Shown here piece by piece: positions 35,101-35,360 of a stretch of DNA of 35,360 bases. Numbering within the stretch: position 1 is the stretch's first letter; every line of letters begins with the position of its first letter. The stretch comes from JBEBSD01 sp040394475 (GTDB lineage: Bacteria > Bacteroidota > Bacteroidia > Cytophagales > Spirosomataceae), in NCBI GenBank assembly GCA_040394475.1, contig JBEBSD010000063.1:1-35360 (forward strand), read 5' to 3'. The position numbers and the translations under genes were made by a program. Under the pieces are notes generated by a model. It worked only from the letters and a program-made list of their open reading frames with translations. It did not search any database and was not told the origin of the DNA.

Positions 35101-35316
35101 TATCCCGGGCAGGTGCCGATGACGCCGTTTAAAGGGATGCTGAATGACCGGGAAGTAGCAGCGGTACTAACCTATGTACGGAACTCTTTCGGAAATGAGT
35201 CGTCGCCGGTACTGCCGGAGCAGGTGAAAAAAGTAAGGGCGGAAACGGCCTCGAAAGCTGATTTTTATTCCCCGGAAGAATTATTGAAAGTCCATCCGTT
35301 TGAAGCAAAAAAATAA
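32134..35316 (+). CDS. PVC-type cytochrome dehydrogenase with N-terminal degenerate SGNH domain
   Basis: The 1060-residue exported protein is a four-part fusion. After a signal anchor (10-28) comes an SGNH/GDSL-like domain (about 38-270). A beta-propeller of the PVC dehydrogenase type (about 375-710) follows, with DTDGDG (442-447), DTDGDD (485-490) and the family's HDTHHNIHAF (505-514). HEAT-like helices run to about 915. A class I cytochrome c has heme site CTTCH (939-943) and probable axial Met996 in PGQVPM. The SGNH domain seems inactive: the GDSL block reads GNNLCSRM (48-55) and the DxxH block reads DGSQLDDEGY (244-253), with Gln in place of His. It should be a periplasmic dehydrogenase of unknown substrate. 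It is the second PVC-type dehydrogenase in the window. Confidence 0.9.
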   Translation: MFNPNKRKKNVVSALLIGGLIAVAFGTMHFTQSDTLKIQKGSRIILIGNNLCSRMMNFGHFETELQLRYPESELFIRNMCDGGNTPGFRPSSNRNDPWAFEGAEKFQTELATKSGSVGHMESPDEWITRLEADIVLAFFGYNESFQGAAGLQNYKAELEAFIKHTQSQLYNGKTAPQLALVSPIAFEDLSSRMDLPDGKKENQQLALYTQAMKEVAAKNKVLFVDVFAPSKKWFESAKTPLTIDGSQLDDEGYKRLGVLLTDKLFGATSVKAAAHRELVHKAVQEKNWMWHYDIKIPNGVHVYGRRYNPFGQDNYPMEIEKIRQMTAIRDRAVWAAAKGQQLDLAALDKETRTLPEVKTNYNPDKNGSLRYLYEEEALASFKLPPGYKIELFASEKEFPDLANPVQLSFDNKGRLWVATMPSYPHYKPGDEKPNDKILILEDTDGDGKADKQTVFADGLHLPVGFEIEAEGVYISQGTNFKRYTDTDGDDKADKKEILLSGFDDHDTHHNIHAFCADPSGSIYMGEGVFLHTNVETSYGPVRATNGGFYRYNPKRHQLERTAQLSIPNPWGIAFDDWGQPFFCETSGPDVRWMLPGTVLPRYGEATHKSVNLIEDAHRVRPTSGLEFISSRHFPDEVQGDLLINNTIGFLGTKQHTIEENGTGYKSRHRQDLLVSSDRNFRPVDMEFAPDGSLYIVDWHNVLIGHMQHNARDPLRDHVHGRIYRITYPSRPLVQPAKIDGASVDELLDNLKLPEYRTRYRTRRELRGKKETEVLPRLTAWIAKLDKNDARYEHHLLEALWVSWGLNQVDQQLVRQLLNAKDFKVRAAAVRAVHYNGHRLADQQNLLMQAAADENSRVRLEAVVAASWLPKEKGLAILAEVAKKPLDEWMVHAHETAVAHLNGISVKEKKQEERLATTLKGDALALYREGKAIYAQEGFCTTCHQEDGRGLTASGFPPLAGTRWVNGNEDRLIKLVLNGMLGPIEVLGKPYPGQVPMTPFKGMLNDREVAAVLTYVRNSFGNESSPVLPEQVKKVRAETASKADFYSPEELLKVHPFEAKK

Positions 35317-35337
35317 CGGGTTGCACCATTAAAAAGG

Positions 35338-35360
35338 GACCCTTCTGTTGAGGAAGGGTC
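35338..35360 (+). terminator. Terminator hairpin at the window edge
   Basis: GACCCTTC (35338-35345) and GAAGGGTC (35353-35360) form an 8-bp stem with a 7-base loop, 21 bases after the stop of the cytochrome gene. An A-run precedes it (35331-35335). The window ends at the stem, so the presence of a T-run cannot be seen. Confidence 0.55.

Noticed and set aside
1..35360. CRISPR, insertion sequences, phage, toxin-antitoxin, tRNA or rRNA genes
   Set aside because: No direct-repeat/spacer pattern, transposase, integrase, phage protein or structured RNA signature was found on either strand by reading.

Overview
The window looks like a chromosomal segment of a free-living member of the Bacteroidota, probably Cytophagales or Chitinophagaceae. 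Four things suggest this: promoter elements of the TAnnTTTG type, starts without clear Shine-Dalgarno sequences, the protein families present (Wzi capsule assembly, DUF1080, HAE3-type RND, lipoprotein PPIase/Omp85 genes), and a base composition that is roughly balanced by eye. There is no rRNA, tRNA, CRISPR array, insertion sequence or phage gene. The assignment to order is an inference.

Layout. 1-398 holds two arrays of degenerate 7-bp repeats. 399-9407 is a run of seven + strand genes for exported proteins: a TIM-barrel isomerase-like protein, an esterase, a small secreted protein, a GH28-like beta-helix protein, a PVC-type propeller/HEAT/cytochrome c dehydrogenase, a ceramidase-like hydrolase and a DUF1080 protein. 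It reads as a periplasmic module for oxidising and hydrolysing sugars or glycosides. 9488-12698 is fdhD plus a YdeP-type molybdopterin oxidoreductase behind a very good promoter. It converges on a lipoprotein subclass B1 metallo-beta-lactamase (12728-13510).

14001-16859 carries a Gfo/Idh/MocA dehydrogenase, a 3-hydroxyacyl-CoA-dehydrogenase-like gene overlapping it by one base, and a glyoxalase II-like hydrolase. 16890-22474 is an envelope and housekeeping run: pssA, fabH, a small Omp85 protein, a lipoprotein, a cyclophilin and an RmlD-like reductase. A lone LytTR regulator (22580-22942, minus) follows, then pheS and an EEP-family phosphatase.

25595-27175 (minus) is a tight pair, DUF1080 plus a Tat-exported Hyi-like TIM barrel. 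It is a second likely keto-sugar module. A HIT protein, a Wzi-like outer membrane protein, an RND/MMPL transporter and a second, larger PVC-type cytochrome with an N-terminal degenerate SGNH domain close the window.

The recurring theme is extracytoplasmic sugar chemistry: two PVC-type cytochrome dehydrogenases, two DUF1080 proteins, two TIM-barrel isomerase-like proteins and one Gfo/Idh enzyme in about 35 kb. No single wholly unfamiliar system is evident. The most useful leads are this putative keto-sugar network, the B1 beta-lactamase, the heptamer array and the apparently dead SGNH domain fused to a cytochrome.
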